From contig NW_021940918.1 of the NCBI RefSeq assembly GCF_004337985.1, positions 2,232,001-2,296,000 of the forward strand: 64,000 bases of DNA, given 5' to 3'. Made by a program: the position numbers and the translations under genes. A model generated the notes under the pieces. That model worked only from the letters and a program-made list of their open reading frames with translations, was not told the origin of the DNA and did no database searches. The DNA comes from Pyricularia pennisetigena (lineage: Eukaryota > Ascomycota > Sordariomycetes > Magnaporthales > Pyriculariaceae). The first letter of the stretch is position 1, and each line of letters starts with the position of its first letter. Positions 22,176-34,207 of this stretch are shown one piece after another.

Positions 22176-25100
22176 GTTGATCCACGGTTTATCGTTGGGT
22201 TGGATTAAGCTGGGTTTGAGGACAGGACTTGCATGATTGTTTTATTTCTCTGGGTTTCCATGGCGGCGTAATTGGGGTTCATTCTCACAAAAGGGCTGAG
22301 ACGGGAAAGCATGTTCAGTAGCAATCTAGAACTAGGCACAAACCCGCGGCTTCTGTGTTCTCTATGGAATTTGTGGCTCATTCCCTGAGGCTGTTGTTGA
22401 CTTTGCGTGCTCAACAACCGGCATATCTTGACTTGCTTGCTGTTTTGACTGTCAGCTCGGTCACAACGGGCAAAGAATGACGGCATGGTACTAAATTCGG
22501 CTATCACGGGTCGGTCCCGATTCATGACATGGAGCTGCCTATGGCGTAAGGTCGTGGTTGATTTGTCAAGTTGGACAAGACAACTTGTCACCAACAATAG
22601 TTATTACTGATACGAAGCAGCTTGCACGACTTGCACGGATCCTATGAACCCGCATCCAGCCTTACATCATGCAGGAGAGAGATTGACTGTGTCTTAGGTT
22701 TAGGATGGGACATGCGTCTGCTGCCCAGAGTGCCTGCGTATGACCCTAGCTCACCCTCCAGAACACCAGTAGACTCAACACTTTGTGTTCTGGCTATGTG
22801 GGTATCAGGAACCAAGAATCCTTCATTCTCCGGTACATTGCTTTCATTCAAAGCGATCACTACCCTTTTTATGGACATTGAGACAGTACAATCAACTGTA
22901 TTGACCCAACCTGTCATCGAGAAATGACGACATGTAGGATGAGAGGGAAATAATATGAACTTGTCCTGACCGCCTGAACAGTGTACAAGCGCATGACCTC
23001 AACTAGAGTCGTCTTTTGAGTGGGGTTTGCTTCAGAACCAGGATCGTTTGTTAGAGTATCTGACGTTTGCACTATCAATTGTGGATGCACAATCCCATTA
23101 GCATAGGACACCAAATCAATCTGCAACGAACTCAGGATATTTTGCGGAAGTAGTCCAACGGGAGTAGGTATGGATGGTGGTTATCACTAAAAAGTGTCGG
23201 ATTTTGGCACTTCTTTTAGAAGGCTGGCAGCCATGCAGTGCCCCGCAGTCAAGACACTTTATTCAAAAAGGCGTGTCGAACCCCTTGATTCCATGTCAAA
23301 GCGGGATTCTTGGTTTTTGAGGTCGCGTGTAAGCCAGGATGCATTACTGGCCTAGGTGGAACCGTTATACATAGAATTCCAAAGTACTACTTATGGCTTC
23401 GGTATCTCTACAGTACACATGGATTGCTTGCTCTTCACTATTTTCCAAGTTGCTTACCACTATGCTAGTTGGAATTCCATTCGATCTCTACCACCAGCCA
23501 ACGTAGCACATCACCAAAAACGACATCATCATGATCTACGGCGGTTGGACCTTATTTGCCATCGCCACCATATGGTTGCTCATGTGATACCCAGAAAGTG
23601 GAAACAAGCCCGCCAGGAATTAATTACTCTATAAGAAAGAAAAAAACTAATTTTCTGGTCAGTCTGACCTGGAGACGCAAGGTACGCCCACGGCTTCTCC
23701 GTTGAGGCTGGAAAACACGGTGTCGAGCACCTCGTCAAAGAACGTGGTAGTTGTGTTCCCCAAGCCTAATGCTTGTGAGGTCCTGTCCCGGGACAGGATG
23801 GTAAGCCGCGAACCGTAAATGCCCAGCGCTCAGTAAGATGTTTGACAGTCATGGATGACTCATGGATAGTGACCAGGCAGAGTGGTTTGGATCTTAAGCA
23901 GCACATCAGTGCTATTTATATCTTCGGTCATGAGTTCCAGTAGACAATCGGCAAATCAGAATCTTCCGTACGGCAATGCAGCTTGCGCAATAGAATTTAG
24001 TAATACCATTTGGCGCTGAATCACGACCGTGTGCAGATTTTTAAAAGAGTAACCTGCTAGCTGACGAGCTGGGAGATATGGCGGTATGCGGCGCAGCAAT
24101 TTGCGGCAGTTTTTATCGCCCAGTCGTTTGGTGTGAGTTTCGACAAGGCTTGAATTGTCCGGCTTAGTATTAGCGGGTGTGGTTGGCCGTCAGTGCTATT
24201 GTATTGTGAGTGCTGGAGATAATAACAACAGATTTGTTGAGGGAGCAGATAAGGGAGATTCTCCTAGGAAACAGTTTCGTACTTTCGTTTCCCTCTTTAA
24301 TGCTAGGCATGTCGATGAAGCAAACGTTCAGGTGACATCCTCATCTGGTCCTATTTCGTGCACATCTCGTCCCTTAAGGGGCACGACGGCGGGGGCCGTG
24401 CCTGTTGTCTCTGCGTAGGGCAGGGATCTGGATCAGTGTTGGTCAGGATCGCCTAGAGCGCAGTATCCATTAAGCCACTTCGGAAATGCGGGGCGCTCGA
24501 CCCAGAAGAGACCACCAGTGCCGTAGGCCACGGGGAAAAACGGAGCAATCCCGTCCACTTTCATCTCTCATTGCTACGTTGGACAAGGACAAAAATGGAA
24601 AAGAAATGTCCTGTACAGGCTGTTTTGTTGGCGGAGAGTGTAGGACCAGAACAATAACATCAAAATCAGTCTATTAAGTAATTACTGCCCTGACCTCAAG
24701 ATTCGGTCCGGCACACCGAGTCGCGAAAGACAGCTTTAAAGGTTGGCACTTGCAGATAAGGAACAACATTCAGGGCACCTTTGGCACCTACCAAGCTAAC
24801 TAATCTGTCCAGGCAGTAATGAATGGCAGCTTAGATCTCGGTTGGCACCGACACTTGGCCTCCCTCCATCTTCACCAACCGACGGTCGCTATATCGCACA
24901 ATGGTGTTACTACAGAAAAGTCAGAAATTAGACTAGTCTAGAGTAATTCACGGGTGCCTCTAAGGCGCATGTATTATGATTAAAATTATAATTAGATCGA
25001 TATAGAATGCTAGCCCCCAATCTCAGCCTCTCCAGGCAATGGCCACTGGCTACAACCTGGAAGGGAATCAGACGACCCGCCATCCGAATTATGCAGCATA

Positions 25101-25932
25101 GGCCTCGAATACTGTTACAATATGCAGTTTCTCATCAAGTTCGATGTAAACATCTTTAATTATCTTGCTCAGCTGCTTTCCAGCGTCGAGGTTGTTTATG
25201 CGCCGGTCACAAAAAAGGCAATCGTCTTTTTGTTGAGAGGTGGTGGGTGCGGGTGCCCGACTCGGGCAAGGGTGACGTGACAGCGCTCGGCTGGTTCCCC
25301 ACTCTAGTACGGCATTGCACCATACCCCATGAAAGTGGGACACGCTCACCTGAGTTGGAAAGTCGTGCTCTGCGATAACGACTCGCTGGGTCGTCTCCCC
25401 TCCTGTACCGGCCGTCCTCCCGCCGACCATCCTTGAGCTTATCTTTTACAACACTCGTCGAAGCGGAATAAAATTATGTGAGCGCGGCAACTAAACATCA
25501 AACCGGCCATGACAGATATTTGACTTCATCGAACAATCTTTTGATTTTCCTGTGATTTGCACTTCAAGCCTAGGGTCCAGTCCTTAGCTTCTTCATTGTT
25601 CATTGATTGGCGTTTGCTTGACATCATCCATTCCATCCTATCTAACTAGAGGTACCAAATACATTTGAATAGAGTTTGCGACTCGAATAATCCCAAGGGA
25701 CCCAGGAATCTTCTCCGAGTCGGCCTCCACTGCTATCGGATTTCCTCTATCGACTTTCATACACCTCACCCTCTGTTTTTTTTTTTTTGGTTGCATGGGC
25801 TCGTGCGAGCGCCCAAACACACTCTCTATACCATAATCCAGACTATTCACACACGCTATTGTTTGTCTGTTTCTTTGCTATCTCGAAACCTCTCATACGT
25901 TCTTTGGGCTTGCGGGAAGCCCGACGACTGCG
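22176..25932. other. Intergenic region after uL16
   Basis: About 3.8 kb with no gene I can support. A 57-codon minus-strand open frame at 23659-23829 and a 113-codon minus-strand ORF at 25089-25430 were examined; neither has a recognisable domain. The part near 24920-25020 is AT-rich. The last ~300 bp are pyrimidine-rich and include a 12-T run, probably the leader of the next gene. Confidence 0.5.
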
Positions 25933-27843
25933 ATGGCTTTCCATCAGCCAACTGCGAGGCAATCTAGCAACCGCACCACAGCTCCTGTTGCACTACAAAA
26001 TAGGCCCAGTCAGCTCAATCTTGCCATAGATTCGCAAGCGGCATCTCCTGCCGCCGTCGAAGGTTCACAGACATGGGTCCTATTTTCACCAGCTGACGAT
26101 GCAACTACCACAACATCCTATCTGTCATCCTTACAGACTCCCGGCCGGTCGCGAGCCAGCGAGCTAGGGAGCGGCAGCCTCAATACTGTTGGAAGATCTG
26201 ATTTGAACTCAGCACCTGAGAACTCGGCTGTGAGGTCGGTGCTGTCGGTCGATGACGATGAGTTGGATGGCCTGGATAGCCACCTGCCCGAGTTCCGAAC
26301 AGCTCCGCACCAGCACTCAGAGGCATCTCACTCTGTGCCGGTTCTACCTAGACACGATGGCCTCGGCTCGTTCAGACTGGATACGAGAGGGATCGAGAAC
26401 GAGATGCAGGAGCACATATATGCTTTCGAGCGTTATAATCCCAGGCGGCAACAGCGCCAGCGAGAAGCGACAGACCTGAACAACCTCATGCAACTCGACC
26501 AGCTCGAGAGCGGTACCGCCGAGGCCGAGCGTATGTCACGCATTGAGGCATGGCAGCAGGAACAAAGCCAGTTGCTTATCGAAGCTGTCCGAAAGGAGAC
26601 GAGGAAGAGAAGGTATTCTGGTGGAAACCCTTTGCTTTCCCGAAGACGAGAAGCTGCAGCCGCTGCGGCGGCCCTGGAACCTACCACGCAAGGAGGCGAG
26701 TGGCACGAGCAAGACGCCCTAGCTTACGCATCCGAGGAGGGTGAAGGTATCTTTAGCAAACTGACCCGGAAAGTATTACGCGATCTGATGGGCGTGGATG
26801 GCCGAGTCCTCTCTATGCTTCTGGGGGAGACTGCTTCGGAAGAGGATGCCAGCCACTTGTCGAGTATAGCCAAGGCACCGACAACCGACGATGAAATGTC
26901 CACCATGGCCCCCGCAACAGGTGGCAGCACGGGGTCTGAACTTATGGCAGTTTGGTCGCCACGCTTGGTAGAGCGCATTGCTCGTGAACTCGGACTATTG
27001 GTGCAGCGCATGTACACGCATCACCCAGGCGCCTTCTCGACATATTCTCACCTGCAACAAATGCAGTTTCCGTATGCCGGGCTACCAATGATTCCAGAAA
27101 CCGATATTCCATCAGGGGCAGACCCATCCCTTCAAGATAGTCATATGGCCCGGGATGTCGACAACGACTACAAGATTGACGCCAGCGGCAGCATGCCCCA
27201 GACAATGATGCCACAATTCCAACCTACCATCTCCCAGCAGCAACAGGACATGACCCAGCCAATGGCACACCCTCGAGGATCAAGTGAAGATATTGGAAAT
27301 TCAGGGGTCCCAGAGCAAGCCCCCTCGACGTTCACGCAGCAGGAATGGGAACAGGACTTGGATGTTAGACTCGTGTTCCGATATCTTCGATCGCGATTCT
27401 CATCCGACGCTTCGAAAACGACATCATCAACATCCACCACCCGCTCGGCGTCGCACCACACAACCGCAGCTCAAGAGGCGGCCGCTCGTGCCGCACGTGT
27501 CAGGCTTCACCACCCCCTTGTGGGCCGCAACCTTGCCCGCAGGGCTGTCATCCAACACAACCATCCTCATACTGCTGCGGCTGGGACCAACAGCCAAACG
27601 GGGGCTTCGCCAGTCTCCCCAGTCTTGCAACACCTTCATCAACGACCAGGGGGCAGTTGCGCAAGCCAGAGCACAACGGCAAGGTCGGCCAGGCGACCTG
27701 GCACAAGACGCAGCGGGAGCTTCAGCGCATCAGGGGCATCACGGCACTCGAGTCGGCATTTCTGGGACCTCGGGTGTGGCTCAGTTGCATCCAGTAGCAT
27801 GATCGCTAGTACTGGCCCTATGGGCAGCTGGGGCGAGGTCTAA
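25933..27843 (+). CDS. Unnamed 636-residue protein, predicted disordered
   Basis: A single open frame of 636 codons from ATG 25933 to TAA 27841-27843, with a good start context (GCGATGGCT). I do not recognise the family. The protein is rich in Ser, Gln, Ala and acidic residues. A central part (~residues 150-330) has helical charged stretches, including IENEMQEHIYAFERYNPRRQ, RKRRYSGGNPLLSRRRE (a possible bipartite nuclear signal) and KLTRKVLRDLMGVDGRVLSM. Further on is WSPRLVERIARELGLLVQRM, then a Gln/Pro-rich linker and WEQDLDVRLVFRYLRSRFS. The tail SSMIASTGPMGSWGEV looks like a conserved terminal motif and argues that the last frame is right and unspliced. No signal peptide or membrane segment is seen. 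A nuclear or cytoplasmic scaffold is only a guess. Confidence 0.75.
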   Translation: MAFHQPTARQSSNRTTAPVALQNRPSQLNLAIDSQAASPAAVEGSQTWVLFSPADDATTTTSYLSSLQTPGRSRASELGSGSLNTVGRSDLNSAPENSAVRSVLSVDDDELDGLDSHLPEFRTAPHQHSEASHSVPVLPRHDGLGSFRLDTRGIENEMQEHIYAFERYNPRRQQRQREATDLNNLMQLDQLESGTAEAERMSRIEAWQQEQSQLLIEAVRKETRKRRYSGGNPLLSRRREAAAAAAALEPTTQGGEWHEQDALAYASEEGEGIFSKLTRKVLRDLMGVDGRVLSMLLGETASEEDASHLSSIAKAPTTDDEMSTMAPATGGSTGSELMAVWSPRLVERIARELGLLVQRMYTHHPGAFSTYSHLQQMQFPYAGLPMIPETDIPSGADPSLQDSHMARDVDNDYKIDASGSMPQTMMPQFQPTISQQQQDMTQPMAHPRGSSEDIGNSGVPEQAPSTFTQQEWEQDLDVRLVFRYLRSRFSSDASKTTSSTSTTRSASHHTTAAQEAAARAARVRLHHPLVGRNLARRAVIQHNHPHTAAAGTNSQTGASPVSPVLQHLHQRPGGSCASQSTTARSARRPGTRRSGSFSASGASRHSSRHFWDLGCGSVASSSMIASTGPMGSWGEV

Positions 27844-29920
27844 TCCGAGCCCGAGGTGATTCATCTTTCACTCTGAACGTGGCACATGGATGCTGAAGGT
27901 GTTTGTGCATTGTTTTGGGTCCCTTCTAATTCTGTCAATTTCTTAGAATTATCTGTTTGGTTTAGATACCTCCCCTATTTGCATTTTGTGGAATATGACT
28001 TTGAGTTTTCTACCAATTTTTTATTTTATTTTTGTTCATTTATTTCATTTTCACTCCTTGGGGTATCGAATCGATGCTTACAGGGCCTGTTGGTGCATAT
28101 ACGGTTGATGGATAGTTTCTCATGTAAAGTATAATCGCAGTCGGAGTAACATAGCTACATAGACAATTGAGGGATTTTCCCCTGGTACAGTCAGTCGTCG
28201 TGAAATGAGCAAGCGCCAGTTAGTCAAAGCAGAGTAGGGTCTGCAGTCCGAATGCTTTTTAGGATGTATCAAGGGAGGTAGACAGCAGGCGAACCGTTTT
28301 GCAGCCTCACCAAGACCCCAGAAACGGAGGAAGGGAGCAACGGGATCTCGGAGACGAGCCGGGCCATGATGTGGACGATGACTACGGTGTGGCTTTGCGG
28401 GGTAAGTTTGGAAACAGCGCGGCAATCCAGCCCTTGCCGAAAACCCAATGGCTCTAGAGAAAATGCGTCCCAGGCTGACACAAAAATGGTTAACACAGCG
28501 TCTCTACGGTATGCACAAGGCACGGCTGGCTTGATAAGGCCATGGGTGAACCAGAACGAGAGGACAGTGCCCATATATGTTGCCCATTTATTATTCGTCA
28601 CGTGGATATGATGTTGGATGTGTGGCGAACAGGCAGAACCAGGGCGTGTCCTTCGTTTTGGCATTGATTGGGTCGAGGTGGCACGGGTTTTCATTATGCT
28701 GCTGTTGCTACTGCTGCTGCGCATCCGCAAATTGCTCTTGCGATTTCAGCGCACGTTAAGCTGTACTGTCGAGACGGGGCGCTATCTCAGACATTGACAA
28801 CAATCGGTGTTGTGGTCCGCGACGCGCAAATTGAGTTTGGGCCAATCACAGCAATCGGTCCCGATCCATGATCCTCGTCTTTAGGATCCCTGACGCGTTT
28901 CTACGTGTCAATAACAATTCAAGCTTATGGCCTAGAATATGTTGATGAGGAAAAAGCTTCGAGAGATAGCCAAGACATCTGCGTAATTTGAAAATCTCGA
29001 TATCTCGAATTTCTAGTTATTACTTTAGCGCAACGAAATCACCAAAACTGTGACACATAGTTAGAGAAAGGGAAGACAGGGAGTCATCAAAACCCAGTTC
29101 ATGTCTACAAATGTCGCGATAAATCGGGCAGCGTTCACGGCAGGTGCGGGGCCGGGTGTGGAGGGGCCCACAAGCACCCCTGTCGAGTCTTGACTGTAGG
29201 TACCTCGAGGTCCTTCCCACCACTCTCGGCGGGAACTTTCTGTCCACCCACATATTGCGCATTGGATATCGGCGGGCGCCTTACTTCGACACGCAAGCTA
29301 AGCTTCGCAATCCAGAGGAAAAATTGCACTTTGCTTCAAAAAGAACGACGAACTACATACAGACAGCGACTCTAAGCTCTGCAACTGGTACAGGCGCATA
29401 CACGTCCATGTGAATCTCGCGAGCCCCGCAGTTTGCCTCGACTGCCTTTCTGCGACGATATAAAAGCCCCGCGGTATCGCTTGCGATTTCGTCTTGTTGG
29501 ATCCGTCCAATCTCTTTCCCGCTCATTCGAGCAGCAGGCCAGCTTCAATCGGTCAGTCTGCTGCTTGCCTGCCGCCTAGAGGCGAATCAACCGCAGTCGG
29601 CGGGAACCAACGCCTCCGGCGCTCAGGCCCTAGGAACTAACATAGGTATCTACCTACCTAAGGCACCTTAAGTATAGCAACAAGAATAAGGAAACCTGTT
29701 CGGCCATGCCTTAGTGGGAGGGGGACCTCTCGTACTGTGTCTTTTTTTCCCTGGCGCGTCCTTCCTTGCCTGGATGACATCGCCAACCCAGCTAAATCGG
29801 ACCTACAAACAAACACTCTGATTCCCTTGGATATCCATGGATACGCGCCACCGGAGGATCTTCCCACTCTGTTCTTTTTACGTTCTGGTATCCGTCTAGA
29901 CATGCTTTTCCGCAAGCCAA
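27844..29920. other. Intergenic region between two unnamed genes
   Basis: About 2.1 kb. The first part is the T-rich 3' region of the preceding gene. A 153-codon minus-strand ORF at 28269-28730 begins in a Ser/Asn run produced by a CTG/TTG repeat on the plus strand and shows no domain. The last ~460 bp hold a TATA-like box (29459-29465) and short ACCTACCTAAGG-type sequence before the next start codon. Confidence 0.5.
29459..29465 (+). promoter_or_regulatory. TATAAAA box candidate
   Basis: TATAAAA in a GC-rich neighbourhood, 456 bp upstream of the ATG at 29921. It would imply a leader of roughly 400 nt. Inferred from sequence match only. Confidence 0.35.
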
Positions 29921-32900
29921 ATGGCCGCTCCTCCTTACGACACCAATCCCTTTCCTAATAATGCTTTGTTATTTGATATATATACCGATGGCGCTGTTCA
30001 GCAGTCACATACTCCGGCTCTAGCTCCAGTTCCAGCACCAGCCAATCTCCCCCGAGGGCCATGCGGGTTCGTCGACCTCACACCCGGTGCTAATGGCGCC
30101 CGGTGTGGCTGTCGCCGCTTTTGGAGTAGACCTCACAACCACATGTTGCCGTCCGCAGACCAGCCCTTTTGGTGCATGTGCTCGCACCATGCTTGCTACC
30201 ACGAGGATGTTCAAGTTGCGCAAACACCACCGGTGCAGACGCCCATCGTCGCCGCACATCCTTTGGATCACGACTCGTTTGGCGGCCAGGAAAACGAGAG
30301 GCCGAGGGTAAACAGGGAACCCCTCACTCCAGTCCAAGACATGGCTGCCTTCCAAACACCGGGTAGCTTAGGACAGGCTCTGGACTGGCCCGGTCTCAGC
30401 CTCGCCGGTTCTTCTTTCAAACCGGATCTTGCGGTCGTGACTGCGCCGCCGCGGCCACCTTCACCCCATGCCCATCAGGTTGCCCAACCCTCTGGTCATG
30501 GTCGAGATGCCTCTCTCCCTGATACGTTACCCTGGACCAACCTTCCCGCTCCAAATCATGACGGACTTGGTCTTCCACCTATACCTTCACAATGTCTATT
30601 CAATACTCAATCTTTCTCAACGGCATCGAGCCAGACCGGGTACTTGAGACCCTTTGGTGGTAAAGGTCTCCACACCCTTGACACTAAAGCTACCGCAACA
30701 CCGAACGATAATTGCGCTCCTCAAGCCGTTCATGGGCCTCCCGGCACCGACCCGGATGCCACTGTACCCAATACGCAAACCTCTTCGCCCTTGGAGCCAA
30801 TCCCCATGCCCTCAGCGCCAACTCCTAGAGCAGCCTCGACTCAGGATACCAACATTGCACCATCAACAATTCAACCCCAATGTTCTAACGACGAGGCCTT
30901 TCGGACCTTGAAAGACACCGTCCAAGACCATGGTCATCGTTTGGATAAGCTGGAGAATCAGTCATTCTCTGTTGCTGGCCATGACGATTGCCACGAGAAA
31001 TATGACCAAACCGACCTTAAAGTAACCGAACTTGAGTCTCGCGTCGAGGAAGTCGAAAAAAGACTAAATGACGACAACAGCACTGTTGTCAGCAGTATCC
31101 GCGGGTCTGCGATCAGTACCAATGTCTCCACCGCTAGTCAAGCGTTCTCCCAGTCCGAGGTTTACAGCAAACTCCAGCAGCTACAGGCACAGGTTAACAG
31201 GCTACAGGCCTCCTCGCTACCCACATACAGCTCACCATGGGATGTCGAGGTTGTGGTGATTCCTTTTCCGCTCAAGGGCGTTTGGATGCCAGGACATGAA
31301 TTCTCGAGTCAGAGGTCAGCAAATATCACGGACACTGCTCCCTGGGATACTCTGGTGGACGAGTGGACGCAGCTGCCAAATACCCACAGCAGAAAAACGC
31401 CAGATCCTCAGTCATCCTTGGTTGCCAATTGGCTCGATCAATCAGCATCTTCAGCTTGGCTGCTGCCTAGAGCCTGCGCTCCAGGCCGCATGATCGACGA
31501 GCGCCTGCGGAGTCGTGGTCTCATCAAGACCGTATCTGTCAAGGGCTCCGATGCTAGAAGTGTTCAGCTCGCAATTACCGCCGCATTTCACGGGGTCTTC
31601 AAAGCCATGCAAGTGGAAACCGCCAGTCGTCGATCGTCCCCAGTAACCAGCGCTATGTTCGATAAGTTCCTGGGACTCAGCCTGCCATGGGTACCACTTC
31701 GCAAAATACACAAGGACTCTCGGCTACGGTTCCTATCACCAGCTGAAATGTTGACACCAACACTGTGGGACGTGGCTTTCCTTATGTCCAGTGTCGTTAT
31801 GAAAGCCACTGGCCTGCATCGCCTCTACATCACCCAACCAGAAGCATATGTGCAAGATAAGATCTCCAGAGACAGCGGGTCTGGTTGGACTTGGCAAAGA
31901 CTTCGTGAGCTTGCACCAGCGTTACCAGACTCTCAAAGCTCTTCGGCCAGCACGATAGATGCCGAGGAGGACGAGCAGTGTTGGAAATGGAATGATCGCC
32001 TAGATCAACTTCCGGCTATCGAGCCTTCTCGCGAGCAGGTGGCTGCAGCAAGCAGGTCTCGATCCACGGCAGCGTCGTCATCACAGGTTTTCTACACTGC
32101 ACAATCGCCGGCAACTACTCGGGCCAAGAGTCCAGTAATGCTAAGGGAACGAAGAGGCTCAGGACCCCCACACCTAAGAACTGCTTCGATGCCCCAAGCT
32201 GGGCCAGTGCTCTCTTCTCCCGCTGGACAGCCTGCGGTGGCCAGAGTCGCATCATACACCGCTATTGCCTCCAAGTCCAGCCCCTATGAGCGGCGGCCTT
32301 CGCCCCTGATAGCTCGCCCTAGCCCGCGCCTACCGGTGATGCGGCATGTAGCTTCAGAGGCTGCGATGGTGTCAGCCGTCGGTGCCGCGAAGAGACGATC
32401 TGGAGGCGGCCGCGGCAACAGTCGATCCCCTAGTATACGGCCACGAAATACGCCACGATGGAGCACCAACAGCATACGTAGTCGTAGCACTAGTGTAGCA
32501 TTACGAGATGTTTCGGCCGCACCTGAAGACTACAGGATGCGTGGCACTACACCATTCTGCTACGCGACCCCTTACAGCACTGCACCAGTTGATACGATCA
32601 GGGGTCCTGTAGAAGGCCCCTCGTCCACAGGCAACAGTGGGCGGAGAATCAGCAATTCAGGCGAGAATACGGACTACGAAGAATATGGGAGTGGCTCAGA
32701 TGTGTACGACCAAGAGATGACAAACCAGGGGCTGGATGAGGACTTTGACGACGATGGCGACGACGATGATGATGCAGACCCTGATTTCAACGTCTACCAA
32801 GATTACACAGACGAAATGGACGATGATTCCGACCCTGGCGATGACAGCAGGGATTTGGCACGCTCGAAACACTCTACTGCCGAATCGCAAGAGCAACTGA

Positions 32901-33190
32901 ATGCGCAAGTACTCCCCGAAGACGAGGTGTGGCCTGGGATAGAAGACAACATGTCGGATGGCGAAAACATCGATCCGGAGTCTCAGGATATTGACATAGA
33001 AGATGCTGCAAGCGATATAAGCAGTCAACCATCAGAATACCCAAGCACCCATCGCGCTTGGCAAGAACAAGGGGCAGTAGGGAGGCAGGGTCTGGATGGA
33101 AACGATGTCACAGGGTTCAGGATTCATGAAGACGAGGATGACAATGAGAACGACGCGATGCGTGGAGCAGGATTTGCAACACGCTGGTGA
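29921..33190 (+). CDS. Unnamed 1089-residue protein with N-terminal Cys/His cluster
   Basis: A single open frame of 1089 codons; start context CAAATGGCC is strong. No family name is known to me. Residues ~48-94 hold a dense Cys/His group: C48, C62, C64, H72, H74, C85, C87, H89, H90, C92 and H94, with the core CGCRRFW and WCMCSHHACYH. This is likely a zinc-binding fold, by inference. A long Pro/Ser/Thr-rich linker follows. A heptad-like coiled coil lies at ~361-430 (LKVTELESRVEEVEKRL; LQQLQAQVNRLQ). A more ordered block (~480-670) contains DEWTQLPNT, LRSRGLIKTV, FHGVFKAMQ and LGLSLPWVPLRKIHKDSRLR. The C-terminal third is Ser/Arg-rich, then strongly acidic (Asp runs at ~940-985). It may be a chromatin- or kinetochore-type scaffold, but nothing here proves that. 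Confidence 0.78.
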   Translation: MAAPPYDTNPFPNNALLFDIYTDGAVQQSHTPALAPVPAPANLPRGPCGFVDLTPGANGARCGCRRFWSRPHNHMLPSADQPFWCMCSHHACYHEDVQVAQTPPVQTPIVAAHPLDHDSFGGQENERPRVNREPLTPVQDMAAFQTPGSLGQALDWPGLSLAGSSFKPDLAVVTAPPRPPSPHAHQVAQPSGHGRDASLPDTLPWTNLPAPNHDGLGLPPIPSQCLFNTQSFSTASSQTGYLRPFGGKGLHTLDTKATATPNDNCAPQAVHGPPGTDPDATVPNTQTSSPLEPIPMPSAPTPRAASTQDTNIAPSTIQPQCSNDEAFRTLKDTVQDHGHRLDKLENQSFSVAGHDDCHEKYDQTDLKVTELESRVEEVEKRLNDDNSTVVSSIRGSAISTNVSTASQAFSQSEVYSKLQQLQAQVNRLQASSLPTYSSPWDVEVVVIPFPLKGVWMPGHEFSSQRSANITDTAPWDTLVDEWTQLPNTHSRKTPDPQSSLVANWLDQSASSAWLLPRACAPGRMIDERLRSRGLIKTVSVKGSDARSVQLAITAAFHGVFKAMQVETASRRSSPVTSAMFDKFLGLSLPWVPLRKIHKDSRLRFLSPAEMLTPTLWDVAFLMSSVVMKATGLHRLYITQPEAYVQDKISRDSGSGWTWQRLRELAPALPDSQSSSASTIDAEEDEQCWKWNDRLDQLPAIEPSREQVAAASRSRSTAASSSQVFYTAQSPATTRAKSPVMLRERRGSGPPHLRTASMPQAGPVLSSPAGQPAVARVASYTAIASKSSPYERRPSPLIARPSPRLPVMRHVASEAAMVSAVGAAKRRSGGGRGNSRSPSIRPRNTPRWSTNSIRSRSTSVALRDVSAAPEDYRMRGTTPFCYATPYSTAPVDTIRGPVEGPSSTGNSGRRISNSGENTDYEEYGSGSDVYDQEMTNQGLDEDFDDDGDDDDDADPDFNVYQDYTDEMDDDSDPGDDSRDLARSKHSTAESQEQLNAQVLPEDEVWPGIEDNMSDGENIDPESQDIDIEDAASDISSQPSEYPSTHRAWQEQGAVGRQGLDGNDVTGFRIHEDEDDNENDAMRGAGFATRW

Positions 33191-34207
33191 CTGGGTTGAG
33201 TCTTTGTTTATGAAAGCTTGGGCGGATGAGTACTTTGGGGTTCGTTTGGGATTATATAAGGGAGCAGGGATCGGCGGTTACGCTATCTTGTTATATGGAG
33301 TTTGGCGTGCTGTTTTCCATGACCATAGAAGCGAGCGAGCGTTTCTTTCTTTCGTGTCTTTTTTTTTTCATGTATCCGACGGGGGGTAACTCACATGCCA
33401 AACTCACCTTCTCTTCTCACTTGACTGGAAATTTCCCCTTGACATACTTTGCTGTACTACTACGACGAAAGGCGTTTGGCACTGGGGCTTGGTAAATGAT
33501 ATAAGAGCGAATCCCAGTAATATTGCGTGTACAACAATGACGAATACAGAGGCAACTTTGATATCGCATCACTTTCCTAAATGGTCAGGTATCTAGTCCA
33601 AGTGGCATTCCCTCCCCTCCCGACGGACGTCCTGACCGTGGGTCTGAGGGTTAGCTAGGCCAAAGTTCAAACAGAGACATCCGATTTTTATCCTGTTCTA
33701 GGCCTGTCAAGCTCAAGCAAAAACAATTAGGCTTGCCTCGACCAGTATTTGAGGGAAAGATGACTTGGACAGACTATTTACCAAAGCGTCGGGATTCATT
33801 GACCTCTTTGGATAATTAAACAATATTTTTTTTTTAACTCCTGGCGCTGATGCAATATAGACAAGAGATCGGAAAATTAATCAAAAGAAAGCAAAAGGCT
33901 AGACGATGCGGATTCTTAGATAAGAATCGACCATTGAAAGATATTTAAAGAGGCGCCGAAGAAATCAAACCAAAGACAAGGTTCTTCATGAATCCAATAT
34001 GCGCTTGCAAGGGACCCGATAGCAAGATTTTGGCAAAGCATTACAACAAACCAGAATACAGTGGTACCCAGCAGATCAAGGCCACGGAAACCCAATATCC
34101 ATTGGGTCTATTTCAGTTCCAGACAGATAGTCTGAGTCGTCGGTCCATTCCAGCTCATCCCAGCTTGTAAAACCAACTCCCTCGGTCTTTTGCTTCGCGT
34201 TGTTCCC
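33191..34207. other. Convergent 3' intergenic region
   Basis: About 1 kb between the stop of the 1089-residue gene and the stop of ATG18. It is AT-rich with a 9-T run near 33828. The 60-codon plus-strand ORF at 33988-34170 lies in front of the ATG18 stop and shows nothing recognisable. Confidence 0.5.

Noticed and set aside
25089..25430. 113-codon minus-strand ORF ending KIIKDVYIELDEKLHIV...
   Set aside because: The end looks somewhat protein-like and CAG|GTGAGC could be a donor, but no in-phase acceptor was found and no family is known.
28269..28730. 153-codon minus-strand ORF
   Set aside because: Begins in a Ser/Asn run created by a CTG/TTG repeat and has no domain; competing ORFs exist on the other strand.
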